From SHZI01 sp963802215 (lineage in GTDB: Bacteria > Pseudomonadota > Gammaproteobacteria > Steroidobacterales > GCA-2729495), in the NCBI GenBank assembly GCA_963802215.1, contig CAWDHQ010000001.1:1178001-1242000 (forward strand): a stretch of DNA of 64,000 nt, written 5' to 3'. Shown piece by piece: positions 19,491-27,615 of this stretch. How positions within the stretch are numbered: the stretch's first letter is position 1; every line of letters starts with the position of its first letter. The translations under genes were made by a program, and so were the position numbers. The notes below the pieces were generated by a model. It was not told where the DNA came from and ran no database searches. It saw nothing but the letters and a program-made list of their open reading frames with translations.

Positions 19491-20246
19491 ATGACAGGCA
19501 AGCTGGTGCTCTGCCGGCACGGACAGAGCACGTGGAATCTCGACAACCGGTTCACCGGCTGGACCGACGTGGACCTCACCGACCAGGGGCGCAACGAGGC
19601 CCGGGAGGCCGGCCGGCAGCTGAAGGCGCTGGGCTTCCGGTTCGACATCGCCTACACGTCGGTGCTGAAGCGGGCGATCCGGACGCTGTGGCTGATCCTG
19701 GACGAGATGGACCTGATGTGGATCCCGGTCGAGCGCACCTGGCGGCTCAACGAGCGCCACTACGGGGCGCTGCAAGGCCTGGACAAGGCGGAGACGGCGG
19801 CGAAGCACGGCGAGGCCCAGGTGAAGATCTGGCGGCGGAGCTATGACATCCCGCCTCCGCCCCTGGAAGCCGCCGACGCGCGCCACCCGGCCAACGACCC
19901 GCGCTACGCCAGCATCCCGGGAGTGCCCGGCACGGAATCGCTCAAGGACACCCTCGCCCGGGTCCTGCCCTTCTGGCAGGACAGCGTGGCCCCACGGCTG
20001 CTGCGCGGGGAGGACGTGCTGCTGGCAGCCCACGGCAACAGCCTGCGGGCAATCGTGAAGATGCTCGACAACATGTCCGAGCAGGACATCCTGGAGTTCA
20101 ATATTCCCACCGGCGTTCCGATGGTCTACACCTTCGATGCGGGGCTCCGGCCGCTGTCCCGGGACTACGTGGGAGACCCCGAAGCGGTCCGCAAGGCGGC
20201 CGAGGCCGTGGCGAAACAAGGCAGCAGGAAGGGCAGGACTGCGTGA
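19491..20246 (+). CDS. gpmA: 2,3-bisphosphoglycerate-dependent phosphoglycerate mutase
   Basis: 251-residue glycolytic mutase interconverting 3- and 2-phosphoglycerate. The phosphohistidine motif LVLCRHGQSTWN is at the N-terminus, followed by FTGWTDVDLTDQG, SVLKRAIRTLW, ERTWRLNERHYGALQGLDK, and the second catalytic His in LLAAHGNSLRAIVK. VPGTESLKDT and the C-terminal tail complete the family. ATG 19491 is the natural start. The stop overlaps the GTG of the carbonic anhydrase-like gene (GTGA), so the two are coupled. Confidence 0.96.
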   Translation: MTGKLVLCRHGQSTWNLDNRFTGWTDVDLTDQGRNEAREAGRQLKALGFRFDIAYTSVLKRAIRTLWLILDEMDLMWIPVERTWRLNERHYGALQGLDKAETAAKHGEAQVKIWRRSYDIPPPPLEAADARHPANDPRYASIPGVPGTESLKDTLARVLPFWQDSVAPRLLRGEDVLLAAHGNSLRAIVKMLDNMSEQDILEFNIPTGVPMVYTFDAGLRPLSRDYVGDPEAVRKAAEAVAKQGSRKGRTA

Positions 20247-20764
20247 TCTATTCCCTCGACGGCCTCGCGCCGGCACTGGGCCGCGACGTGTACGTCGCCC
20301 CGAACGCGACCGTCGTTGGCGACGTGCACCTGGGAGACGGCGTCAGCATCTGGTTCGGCGCCGTCCTGCGAGGCGACGTGGAGCGGCTGACGGTCGGCCG
20401 CTGGAGCAACGTGCAGGACAACTCGGTGCTGCACTCGGACCCGGGATCCCCGCTGGTGGTTGGCGAGCGGGTGACCGTGGGCCACGGCTGCATTCTCCAC
20501 GGGTGCCGGATCGGCGATGGCGCCCTGATCGGCATGGGCAGCACGATACTCAACGACGCCCGCATCGGCCGGAACTGCCTGGTGGGCGCCAACGCGCTGG
20601 TTACTGAAGGCAAGGAATTCGCGGACGGCATGCTCATCGTCGGCGCGCCCGCCCGGGCCATCCGACCCCTGACGACCGAGGAACTGGCGCGACTGACACA
20701 AAGCCCCACCCGCTACGTGGAGCGCGGGAAGACCTACCAGAATGGCCTGCATCCGCTCCCGTAG
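20243..20764 (+). CDS. Gamma-class carbonic anhydrase family protein (YrdA/PaaY-like)
   Basis: 173-residue left-handed beta-helix protein with hexapeptide repeats (VAPNATVVGDVHLGDGVSIW, RVTVGHGCILHGCRIGDG). Candidate zinc histidines of the gamma class are in SVLHSD, TVGHGC and LHGC. Many members of this family bind a metal but have weak or no carbonic anhydrase activity, so the function is uncertain. The start is GTG 20243, overlapping gpmA. The stop TAG (20762-20764) lies in a 26-bp REP palindrome shared with tesB. Confidence 0.9.
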   Translation: MIYSLDGLAPALGRDVYVAPNATVVGDVHLGDGVSIWFGAVLRGDVERLTVGRWSNVQDNSVLHSDPGSPLVVGERVTVGHGCILHGCRIGDGALIGMGSTILNDARIGRNCLVGANALVTEGKEFADGMLIVGAPARAIRPLTTEELARLTQSPTRYVERGKTYQNGLHPLP

Positions 20765-20786
20765 GAGCGGCTGAAGCCGCTCCTAC
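20761..20786. repeat. Compact REP palindrome carrying two stop codons
   Basis: GTAGGAGCGGC-TGAA-GCCGCTCCTAC, a perfect 11-bp stem flanked by further CCC/GGG pairing. The left GTAG gives the stop of the carbonic anhydrase-like gene (20762-20764), and the right CTAC gives, on the minus strand, the stop of tesB (20783-20785). It is a likely bidirectional terminator for these convergent genes. Confidence 0.92.
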
Positions 20787-21646
20787 GGGGCCGGCCTGAC
20801 GCGGATCAGGCCTTCCTGCGCGAGGGTCGCCACCAGTTTCCCCTCCTCGGTGAAGACGTGGCCCCGCGCCAGCCCGCGGCCCCCCGCCGCGGCCGGACTG
20901 TCCAGCGCAAACAGCAGCCACTCGTCCACCCGGACAGGCCGGTGGAACCACATGGCATGGTCCAGGCTCGCCATCTGCAGGCCGTCGCGGGTGGCGTGGA
21001 GCCCGTGGGGCAACGTGGCGGTGCCGATCAGCTCGTAATCCGAGATGTAGGCCAGCAGGGCCTGGTTCAGGAAGGAGTCCGCCGGCATCGGCTCGGCCGT
21101 CTTCATCCAGAGCAGCTTGACGGGCGCGCGGCTTTCCCGGAACAGGAACTGCCGGGGATCCACGGGCCGCACGTGGATTGGCCGCTCCCAGGCCAGGAAC
21201 CTCTGCATCCGCGCCGGCAGTTCGCCCGAGAATTCCCGTGCGAGCGTCTCCAGATCCTGCAGCCCGTGCGGGCCCGGCACCTGGGGCATGGCCACCTGGT
21301 GTTCGAGCCCCGACTCCACCGTCTGGAAGGACGCCGTCATATTGAAGATCTGCTCGCCATGCTGGATGGCAACGACCCGGCGATTGGAGAAGCTGCCGCC
21401 ATCGCGGGCACGATCGACCTCGTAGATGATCGGCGCCTGCACGTCGCCCCGCTTCAGGAAGTAGGCGTGCAGCGAATGCACCGCTCGCGCGTCGACGGTA
21501 CGGCTTGCCGCCGCCAGCGCCTGGCCGAGGACCTGCCCACCGAACACCTGGGGAGTGCCGATGTCGCGGCTCTGCCCGCGAAAGATATTTTTCTCGATGG
21601 GTTCGAGATCCAGCAGCGCGAGGAGTTCGGAGAGCCGGTATGCCAT
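20783..21646 (-). CDS. tesB: Acyl-CoA thioesterase II
   Basis: 287-residue double hot-dog thioesterase hydrolysing medium- and long-chain acyl-CoA. ATG 21646 gives MAYRLSELLALLDLEPIEKNIFRG, the usual TesB N-terminus; the in-frame ATG at 21700 would overlap the divergent gene. Typical segments are FGGQVLGQALAAA, VHSLHAYFLKRGD, YEVDRARDGGSFSNRRVVAIQ, the catalytic Asp/Thr/Gln region LATISDY-like (here LLAYISDYELIGT), and SLDHAMWFHRPVRVDEWLLF. Divergent from the DUF1499 gene with a 52-bp gap. Confidence 0.94.
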   Translation of the reverse strand: MAYRLSELLALLDLEPIEKNIFRGQSRDIGTPQVFGGQVLGQALAAASRTVDARAVHSLHAYFLKRGDVQAPIIYEVDRARDGGSFSNRRVVAIQHGEQIFNMTASFQTVESGLEHQVAMPQVPGPHGLQDLETLAREFSGELPARMQRFLAWERPIHVRPVDPRQFLFRESRAPVKLLWMKTAEPMPADSFLNQALLAYISDYELIGTATLPHGLHATRDGLQMASLDHAMWFHRPVRVDEWLLFALDSPAAAGGRGLARGHVFTEEGKLVATLAQEGLIRVRPAP

Positions 21647-21698
21647 GCGCGAATTGTACCCGGCCTGTGCTAAGGTTTCGGGCACGGAGGGAGAGCAC

Positions 21699-22478
21699 AT
21701 GAAAGACGCACTTCAGGCGGCACCCCGCAAGGGCTCCCGGCTGTCGAGCATCGGAATCTGGACCGCGCTGATCGGCGTTGTCCTCGCGGCCCTGTCTGGC
21801 ATCGGAGCACGGGCAGGATTTCTCTCGCCGTTCCAGAGCATGGGGGCCTACGCACTCGGCAGCCTGCTGCTGGTCGTCGCGCTGGTCACCGCGGGACTCG
21901 GATTGCTCCGCAGCAGCGGCACGGCGGGCACAGCGTCCGCACCGGCCACCTGGCTCGCACTGCTCGCCGGCCTGGCGGTCACGGCCAACAATGGCATGGT
22001 CATGGGCCAGGCCCGTGGCGCCCCGGGCATCCACGACATCACCACGGACACCGATAACCCGCCAGCCTTTGTCGCCGTGATTCCGCTCCGGATGATCGAC
22101 GCGCAGAACCCGCCAGAGTACGCAGGACCAGGCTCCGGGCCGGAGGCCGGCGCCGCCCAGAAGGAGGCCTATCCGGACCTGCAGCCCCTCGTCGTCAGCC
22201 TGCCCGCCAACGTCGTGTTCGCGGCGGCGCGCGACGTCGTCGCCGAGAAGGGCTGGACCCTGGTGGATGCCAACGAGGCCGAGGGCCGCATAGAGGCCAC
22301 TGCCGAGACCGGCTGGGTCCGGTTCAAGGACGATGTCGTGATCCGCATCCAGCCGGGGCGGGACCAGACCCGCGTCGACGTGCGCTCCAAGTCCCGCGTG
22401 GGACGAGGCGACATGGGCGCCAATGCGCGGCGCATCCGGGACTACCTGGGCTCGCTGCAGGCACGCCTCGGCCGCTAG
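21699..22478 (+). CDS. DUF1499 membrane protein
   Basis: 259-residue protein of unknown function. The N-terminal part has three hydrophobic helices (IGIWTALIGVVLAALSGIGA, MGAYALGSLLLVVALVTAGL, ATWLALLAGLAVTANNGMVM). The C-terminal part is a soluble DUF1499 domain (PLVVSLPANVVFAAARDVV, WTLVDANEAEGRIEATAETGW, FKDDVVIRIQP, VDVRSKSRVGRGDMGANARR). ATG 21699 follows GGAGGGAGAG, a good Shine-Dalgarno; a longer in-frame ORF from 21555 would overlap tesB antisense and is not credible. No function is known to me. Confidence 0.85.
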   Translation: MKDALQAAPRKGSRLSSIGIWTALIGVVLAALSGIGARAGFLSPFQSMGAYALGSLLLVVALVTAGLGLLRSSGTAGTASAPATWLALLAGLAVTANNGMVMGQARGAPGIHDITTDTDNPPAFVAVIPLRMIDAQNPPEYAGPGSGPEAGAAQKEAYPDLQPLVVSLPANVVFAAARDVVAEKGWTLVDANEAEGRIEATAETGWVRFKDDVVIRIQPGRDQTRVDVRSKSRVGRGDMGANARRIRDYLGSLQARLGR

Positions 22479-22510
22479 CGACGCCCCCGCTGACCCACCG
22501 CAGCCACGTC

Positions 22511-23344
22511 ATGGAGCCGGCCATCGTCGACATGGTCGAGTTCTATCTTCCCGTCCTGGTGACCGCCGGAGACTTCGCCCGCGAGATCCAGCCGCGGATT
22601 TCCGGCCCGGAGGGGAAGCCCGGCCAGAATCCCTGGGTGCAGGCCATCACCGACGCCGACCAGAGCGTCCAGACCTTCGTCGAGGTCGCAACCCTCGCCC
22701 GCTTCCCCACCGTCGGTTTCTTCGGGGAGGAACAGGACCAGTCGCGGAATGCCCGCTACTTCCCGGCCGATGCCGGGACGATGGTGTGGCTGGACCCGAT
22801 CAACGGCACCTTCCTCTACAAGAACCAGCGGCCGGGCTGGGACATCATCCTGTCCATAACGCACCGTGGCCGCCTGCAGGCCGCCATCAGCTACATGCCG
22901 GTGCGGGAGCGCTTCTACCTGGCCGTCCGGGGCCAGGGCGCCTTCACGGGCGACCGCCACTCCCGCCAGCTCGGGGCCATGGCGCCCCTGGCCACCGTAG
23001 CCGGCAGTTCCGTCTGCGTCACCTACCAGGCACGGGACGCGCTCTCCAGGCTGCGGCCGCGCTGGGATGCCTTCGACATCGTCGAGGATGACGACCCGCG
23101 GCGCGGCTTCGACAACCTGAACGACCTGTTCACGGGGCGTCTCGCGGCCTACGCCTCGGACAGCGCGGACCTCCTGGACTGGGGAGCGATGGCCTTCATC
23201 GTGACGCAGGCCGGCGGAACCGCCTCGGGGCTGGATGGCCGCCCTTTCGAGGGCTTCGACAGGTTCCACCCGGGTAGCAGCGACATGCTGGTGGCCGCCA
23301 CGCCGGAGCTGCATGCGGCCATGCTCGAGACCCTGCGCGAGTAG
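22511..23344 (+). CDS. Inositol monophosphatase family protein with altered metal site
   Basis: 277-residue FIG-superfamily phosphatase (relatives: SuhB, CysQ, histidinol-phosphatase-like). Seen: the ITDADQSVQTFVE helix, the metal-binding FFGEEQ, and MVWLDPINGTFLY in place of the consensus D-P-x-D-G-T, i.e. the second metal Asp is Asn. The C-terminal block LLDWGAMAFIVTQAGG resembles W-D-x-A-A-x-x-x-I-x-x-x-A-G-G. ATG 22511 starts 32 bp after the DUF1499 gene. The Asp-to-Asn change may weaken or alter metal use. The substrate cannot be predicted. The stop TAG comes from a degenerate REP. Confidence 0.82.
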   Translation: MEPAIVDMVEFYLPVLVTAGDFAREIQPRISGPEGKPGQNPWVQAITDADQSVQTFVEVATLARFPTVGFFGEEQDQSRNARYFPADAGTMVWLDPINGTFLYKNQRPGWDIILSITHRGRLQAAISYMPVRERFYLAVRGQGAFTGDRHSRQLGAMAPLATVAGSSVCVTYQARDALSRLRPRWDAFDIVEDDDPRRGFDNLNDLFTGRLAAYASDSADLLDWGAMAFIVTQAGGTASGLDGRPFEGFDRFHPGSSDMLVAATPELHAAMLETLRE

Positions 23345-23358
23345 GAGCGCCGACCGGC
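23341..23358. repeat. Degenerate REP half-element at a gene end
   Basis: GTAGGAGCGCCGACCGGC immediately covers the stop codon of the inositol monophosphatase family gene (TAG 23342-23344). It has the GTAG head and partial palindrome, but no opposite arm before the convergent maoC-like stop at 23359. Confidence 0.65.
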
Positions 23359-23826
23359 TCAGTTCTCGAAGAAGTAGAGCACCAGGGTCTCGCTGGTGCA
23401 GGCAGGCTTGCTCTCGCCCTCGATCTCGATGGTGTTCTCCAGGATCACCTGCGTGCCGCCTGCCCGCTGGCGGGCCGACTTCAGCTTGCCCCGCATGCGG
23501 ACGCGCTTGCCGGCCGGCACCATGTTCTTGAAGCGGACCTCGTTGAGGCCGTAGTTGATCACGCGCTTCAGCCCCTGGAACTCCACGAAGGTGTCCAGGA
23601 GCTTCGGCATGAGCGAGATCAGCAGGTAGCCGTGGGCGATGGTGGTACCGATGGGCAGCTCGCGCCTGGCGCGCTCCACGTCCACATGGATCCACTGGTG
23701 GTCCTCGGTGGCATCTGCAAAGCGGTTGATGCGGTCCTGGTCCACCAGGATCCAGTCGGACACGCCGATTTCCTGGCCTTCATAGGCCCTGACGTCGGCA
23801 GCGCAGCGGAATACGAGCTTGGTCAT
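23359..23826 (-). CDS. MaoC family (R)-specific enoyl-CoA hydratase-like protein
   Basis: 155-residue single hot-dog protein. The hydratase signature is seen as ADATEDHQWIHVDVERA followed by GTTIAHGYLLISLMP (catalytic Asp and His of the D-x4-H type overhang), then INYGLNEVRFKNMVPAGKRVRM. The likely reaction is reversible hydration of trans-2-enoyl-CoA or a related substrate in lipid metabolism. It is the last gene of the moaC-mobA-folE-maoC minus-strand run, eight bases after folE. The functional link with cofactor synthesis is not obvious and may be operon convenience. Confidence 0.88.
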   Translation of the reverse strand: MTKLVFRCAADVRAYEGQEIGVSDWILVDQDRINRFADATEDHQWIHVDVERARRELPIGTTIAHGYLLISLMPKLLDTFVEFQGLKRVINYGLNEVRFKNMVPAGKRVRMRGKLKSARQRAGGTQVILENTIEIEGESKPACTSETLVLYFFEN

Positions 23827-23834
23827 TGGAGGGA

Positions 23835-24437
23835 TCAGCGTCCGGTCCGGTCAATCGCGCCGAGAAACTCCGCGCGGATGCGGTCGTCGTCCTTGAACGC
23901 GCCGAGCATCTCGCTCGTCGTCATCCAGACGTTGTCCCGGTGCACGCCCCGTGTCGTGAGGCAGTGGTGCTGGGCCTCGATCACGACGGCCACGCCACGA
24001 GGCTCCAGGACCTGATGGATACACCGGGCAATGGCGGCCGTGACCTTCTCCTGCACGATGAGCCGCTTGGTAAAGGCCTCGACGACCCGCACCAGCTTGC
24101 TGATGCCTGCGAGACGGCGGTCCGGCAGGTAGGCCACGTGGGCGCGGCCTATCACCGGGGCCACGTGGTGCTCGCAGTGGGACTCGAAATTTACGTTGGC
24201 GAGCACCACGAGCCGGTCGTAGTGCTCGACCTGCTGGAACGAGGTTCCCAGCAACTCGTAGGGATCGACCCCGTAGCCGGCAAACCAGTCCTGATAGGCG
24301 CCCAGGAACCGGGCCGGAGTGCGTTTCAGCCCGCCTCGGTCCGGATCCTCGCCGATGAAGGCCAGCAACGTGCGGACAGCGGCCTCCGCGGCTTCGCGGG
24401 AAGGCTTGCGTGCAGGCTTCTTACGGCTTGTGGCCAT
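23835..24437 (-). CDS. folE: GTP cyclohydrolase I
   Basis: 200-residue enzyme converting GTP to 7,8-dihydroneopterin triphosphate for folate (or queuosine) synthesis. Diagnostic segments are GLKRTPARFLGAY, the zinc/catalytic FESHCEHHVAPVIGRAHVAYLP, GISKLVRVVEAFTKRLIVQEKVT, and EAQHHCLTTRGV (second zinc Cys). The start ATG 24437 overlaps the end of mobA by 17 bases. Its position after moaC and mobA puts two GTP-consuming pterin pathways, molybdopterin and folate, in one operon. Confidence 0.96.
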   Translation of the reverse strand: MATSRKKPARKPSREAAEAAVRTLLAFIGEDPDRGGLKRTPARFLGAYQDWFAGYGVDPYELLGTSFQQVEHYDRLVVLANVNFESHCEHHVAPVIGRAHVAYLPDRRLAGISKLVRVVEAFTKRLIVQEKVTAAIARCIHQVLEPRGVAVVIEAQHHCLTTRGVHRDNVWMTTSEMLGAFKDDDRIRAEFLGAIDRTGR

Positions 24438-25053
24438 GCGTGTGTTCCAGGTAGCGGTGCAGATCGGCAGGCGTGTTGACGCTGTCTAACGTCCCAGGCC
24501 GGCCCGGATTCAGCAGCAGTGGATCAGAGGCAGCGAGCAATGCCCGCGGGCTCAGCGTCGGGCTGCGGGGGCCGTCGCCGGCCTCCCTCGCCCCTGCTGC
24601 GAGGCGAGCGAGCGTAGCCGGTTCCCAGATGGCGCACAACGGCTCGGGCAGCCCGCCGTCCGAGCCGCGCCAGGCGGTGCCTCCCCGGGCGGGATCGCGG
24701 GCTGCAATGAGTGCCTTCAGCCCTTCCCGCCCGATGGCGGGCATGTCGCAGGCAAGGACCAGCCACGCGCAGGCCGGATCGTGGTCCCACGCGGCCGCCA
24801 GTGCGGCGGCCGGGCCAGCCACTGCCGGCCGGTCGATCAGCACCGCGAACCGCCGCCGGAGACGGTCTGTGGCCTGGTCGGCCCGGATCCCCACGTGCAC
24901 GGACGTCACCAGCGGTTGCAGGAGATCGACGCTGCGGGCGAGGAGCGTGCGCCCGCTGACCTTCAGGGATGCCTTGTCCTCGCCCATGCGCCGGCTCTGC
25001 CCCCCGGCAAGGACGAGCCCCCGAAGTAGCGGGTGCACCGGCGGGTCAGCCAT
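24421..25053 (-). CDS. mobA: Molybdenum cofactor guanylyltransferase
   Basis: 210-residue nucleotidyltransferase attaching GMP to molybdopterin. The GT-A-like N-terminus GLVLAGGQSRRMGEDKASLKV shows the L-A-G-G-x-S-x-R-M-G-x-D-K signature. VLACDMPAIGREGLKALI has the metal-binding Asp, and LPEPLCAIW is typical. ATG 25053 is chosen because upstream in-frame sequence overlaps moaC and is unlike the family. It lies five bases from moaC and overlaps folE. Confidence 0.93.
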   Translation of the reverse strand: MADPPVHPLLRGLVLAGGQSRRMGEDKASLKVSGRTLLARSVDLLQPLVTSVHVGIRADQATDRLRRRFAVLIDRPAVAGPAAALAAAWDHDPACAWLVLACDMPAIGREGLKALIAARDPARGGTAWRGSDGGLPEPLCAIWEPATLARLAAGAREAGDGPRSPTLSPRALLAASDPLLLNPGRPGTLDSVNTPADLHRYLEHTHGHKP

Positions 25054-25058
25054 GCGCG

Positions 25059-25553
25059 TCAGGGCGGGACGTCGGGACCGGGCCGGTCCGCCGCGTAATC
25101 GCTCTTGCCACCGGCCTTGGCGATGAGCCTGACGTCGGCAATGACGATGTCGTGGGAAAGTGCCTTGCACATGTCATAGATGGTGAGCGCCGCCACGGAC
25201 GCCCCAGTGAGTGCCTCCATCTCCACGCCGGTGCGGTGCTCTACCCGGGTCGTGCAATTGACGAGGACGTTGCCCGCGGCATCGAGTGCAATCTCGATGC
25301 GGCAGGAGTCCAGGCCGATGGGGTGGCAGAACGGAATCAGCTCGTGAGTCCGTTTGGCGGCCATGGTGCCCGCGATGATCGCGGTCTGGAACACGGGGCC
25401 CTTCGGCGTCCGGATCTCGCCATCCGCGAAGGCGGCGCGCACCGCCGGCGGAAGGATCACCCGCGCCTCGGCCTGCGCGGTCCGGCGGGTAACGCCCTTG
25501 CCGCTCACATCCACCATCGTGGGCTGGTTGGACTCGTCAACGTGGGACAGCAT
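25059..25553 (-). CDS. moaC: Cyclic pyranopterin monophosphate synthase
   Basis: 164-residue MoaC, acting with MoaA in the first step of molybdenum cofactor synthesis from GTP. Diagnostic segments are PTMVDVSGKGVTRRTAQAEA, the catalytic-site KRTHELIPFCHPIGLDSCRIE, VEHRTGVEMEALTGASVAALTIYDMCKA, and the C-terminal KAGGKSDY. ATG 25553 gives MLSHVDESNQPTMVD, matching family starts; a longer ORF from 25592 is unlikely. First gene of the moaC-mobA-folE-maoC run, seven bases after the small membrane protein gene. Confidence 0.95.
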   Translation of the reverse strand: MLSHVDESNQPTMVDVSGKGVTRRTAQAEARVILPPAVRAAFADGEIRTPKGPVFQTAIIAGTMAAKRTHELIPFCHPIGLDSCRIEIALDAAGNVLVNCTTRVEHRTGVEMEALTGASVAALTIYDMCKALSHDIVIADVRLIAKAGGKSDYAADRPGPDVPP

Positions 25554-25560
25554 CGGGGGA

Positions 25561-26073
25561 TTATAGCCCTGCCGGAGCGGGCACCTCGGCACCGACCAGC
25601 GCGCGGCGATCGCGGAACGTGGCCCGGGAAGCCCACAGCAGCGACAGGGTGCCCCACATCAGGCCCACCATCACACCAGCGTCCAGGATTCCCCGCCAGG
25701 GCTGGTCCAGCCGGTTGAAGGCCAGGACGGCCAGGATGATCAGCCCGGTACCGAGCCACACGGTTCGCTGGAGGCGCCTCGTGGCGCCGAAGTAGCCCAC
25801 ACAGAAGAACGGTGCCAATAGCAGGCGCGTTGCCGTCGGATGCTCGTAGAGGTTGAGGGCGCGGGCCGCGACCCGGGGCGAGAAACGCTGCTGGAATCCC
25901 CGGTAACCCTCGGCCCAGGCCATGAAGGCCGTATTCGCCGTCAGCACGATCCATTCCAGGGGGCTGAGGCCGGCCGCCAGGGCCTGCAGGGCGTAGCCGC
26001 CGAGGCTCACGGCGGCGTAGACGAGTACGGCGGCGATGCCGCCGACGCCCCACACCACGCCGAAGGCCCTCAT
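25561..26073 (-). CDS. Hypothetical membrane protein
   Basis: 170 residues with about four hydrophobic segments (VWGVGGIAAVLVYAAVSLGG, WIVLTANTAFMAWAEGY, TVWLGTGLIILAVLAFNRL, AGVMVGLMWGTLSLLWAS). I do not recognise a characterised family. The stretch YRGFQQRFSPRVAARAL in the first cytoplasmic loop is the most distinctive. It may be cotranscribed with the moaC operon, being immediately upstream in the same direction. It diverges from leuC across about 120 bp. Confidence 0.75.
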   Translation of the reverse strand: MRAFGVVWGVGGIAAVLVYAAVSLGGYALQALAAGLSPLEWIVLTANTAFMAWAEGYRGFQQRFSPRVAARALNLYEHPTATRLLLAPFFCVGYFGATRRLQRTVWLGTGLIILAVLAFNRLDQPWRGILDAGVMVGLMWGTLSLLWASRATFRDRRALVGAEVPAPAGL

Positions 26074-26192
26074 ACCCGCCGTCCTTGAACTGCTATCATC
26101 GCGCCCGCATTTTCAGCCTTGCACAGCGCTGAATCCAGCAGAATTCCCACGTGACGCCACACAGCACCGGACCGGAAGACAGACAGGGCACC

Positions 26193-27602
26193 ATGGGCCG
26201 CACGATCATTGACAAGCTCTGGGACGAGCACACCGTGGCCGAACTCGGCGACGACACCAGCCTGCTCTACATCGACCGCATCTTTCTCCACGAGCGGACG
26301 GGCAGCGTCGCCCTGAAGGGCCTGGAAACAGCCGGCCGGACGGTCCGGCATCCCGAGCAGGTGTTCTGCACGATGGACCACATCGTGGATACCACGCCCG
26401 GGCGCACCGACGACACCCGAATGCCCGGCGGCCGCGAATTCATCACCAGCACCCGCGCGTCGGCCCGGGCCGCCGGCATCCACCTCTTCGACCTGGGCGA
26501 CGACCGCCAGGGCATCGTCCACGTGGTGTCGCCCGAGCAGGGCATCGCGCTCCCCGGCGTCACGCTCGTATGCCCCGACAGCCACACCTGCACGCTCGGG
26601 GGCCTCGGCGCCCTCGCCTGGGGCATCGGATCCACCGAGGGCGAGCACGCGCTGGCCACGAAGACCCTCGCGGTGCGCCGGCCAAAGCGCCTGCGGATCC
26701 GTTTCGAGGGCCGCCTGGCGCACCGTGTGTACGCCAAGGACCTCATCCTGCACCTGATCGGGCGCTTCGGCGCCTCCGGCGGCGTCGGCTATGCCATCGA
26801 GTTCGCCGGCAGCGTCATCCGCGGGCTGCCCGTCGAGGCCCGTCTCACCCTCTGCAACATGGCCGTCGAATTCGGCGCGTGGACCGGCATCGTGGCTCCC
26901 GACGAACTGACCTTCGAATACGTCCGGGGGCGACCCTTCGCACCGCGCGCCGACCAGTGGGACCGGGCGGTCGCTCACTGGCGCACCCTGCCATCGGACC
27001 CCGACGCGGTCTTCGACAAGGAAATCGAGGTGGACTGCAGCCTGCTGGCACCGCAGGTCACCTGGGGCACGAGCCCGCAGCACGGTGGCGGCATCGATGG
27101 CGTCGTGCCAGACCCGTCAACCGAGCCCGATCCCAACCGGCGGCAGTCGGCCGAAAGGGCGCTGCAGTACATGGGCCTCGAGCCGGGCACGCCCCTCGCC
27201 GGGCTGCCCATCGGCGCGGCCTTCATCGGGTCCTGCACCAACAGCCGGCTCAGTGACCTCCGCGAGGCGGCCGGTGTGCTGCGCGGCCGGCATGTGGCGC
27301 CCGGCATCAAGGCCATCTGCGTCCCCGGCTCCAGCCAGGTGAAGAAGGCCGCGGAGTCCGAGGGCCTGGACCAGGTCTTCCGGGACGCCGGCTTCGAGTG
27401 GCGCGAATCCGGCTGCTCCATGTGCTTTTACGCCGGCGGCGAGAGCTTCGGCCTCGAGGAGCGCGTGGTAACGAGCACGAACCGCAACTTCGAGAACCGT
27501 CAGGGCCCCCGCACACGGTCCCACCTGGCCAGCCCGGCCACCGTGGCCGCCTCGGCGGTCACCGGTGTCCTGACCGACGTCCGCCGCCTGCCCGCGGCCT
27601 GA
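26193..27602 (+). CDS. leuC: 3-isopropylmalate dehydratase large subunit
   Basis: 469-residue aconitase-family subunit isomerising 2- to 3-isopropylmalate in leucine synthesis. 4Fe-4S ligands are seen in VCPDSHTCTLGGLGAL, FIGSCTNSRLSDLREAA and ESGCSMCFYAGG. SSQVKKAAESEGL and RNFENRQGPRTRSHLASPA are typical. ATG 26193 (MGRTIIDKLWDEH) is preferred over GTG 26151 because it follows an AGGG and matches family N-termini. leuD follows after 13 bp. leuA and leuB are not in the window. Confidence 0.95.
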   Translation: MGRTIIDKLWDEHTVAELGDDTSLLYIDRIFLHERTGSVALKGLETAGRTVRHPEQVFCTMDHIVDTTPGRTDDTRMPGGREFITSTRASARAAGIHLFDLGDDRQGIVHVVSPEQGIALPGVTLVCPDSHTCTLGGLGALAWGIGSTEGEHALATKTLAVRRPKRLRIRFEGRLAHRVYAKDLILHLIGRFGASGGVGYAIEFAGSVIRGLPVEARLTLCNMAVEFGAWTGIVAPDELTFEYVRGRPFAPRADQWDRAVAHWRTLPSDPDAVFDKEIEVDCSLLAPQVTWGTSPQHGGGIDGVVPDPSTEPDPNRRQSAERALQYMGLEPGTPLAGLPIGAAFIGSCTNSRLSDLREAAGVLRGRHVAPGIKAICVPGSSQVKKAAESEGLDQVFRDAGFEWRESGCSMCFYAGGESFGLEERVVTSTNRNFENRQGPRTRSHLASPATVAASAVTGVLTDVRRLPAA

Positions 27603-27615
27603 TCCGGAGCATCCC

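Noticed and set aside
26074..26192. sigma70-like promoter TTGAAC with CATTTT upstream of leuC, and a leucine attenuator
   Set aside because: The -10 is poor and I see no leader peptide with Leu codons or terminator/antiterminator pair; not strong enough to annotate.
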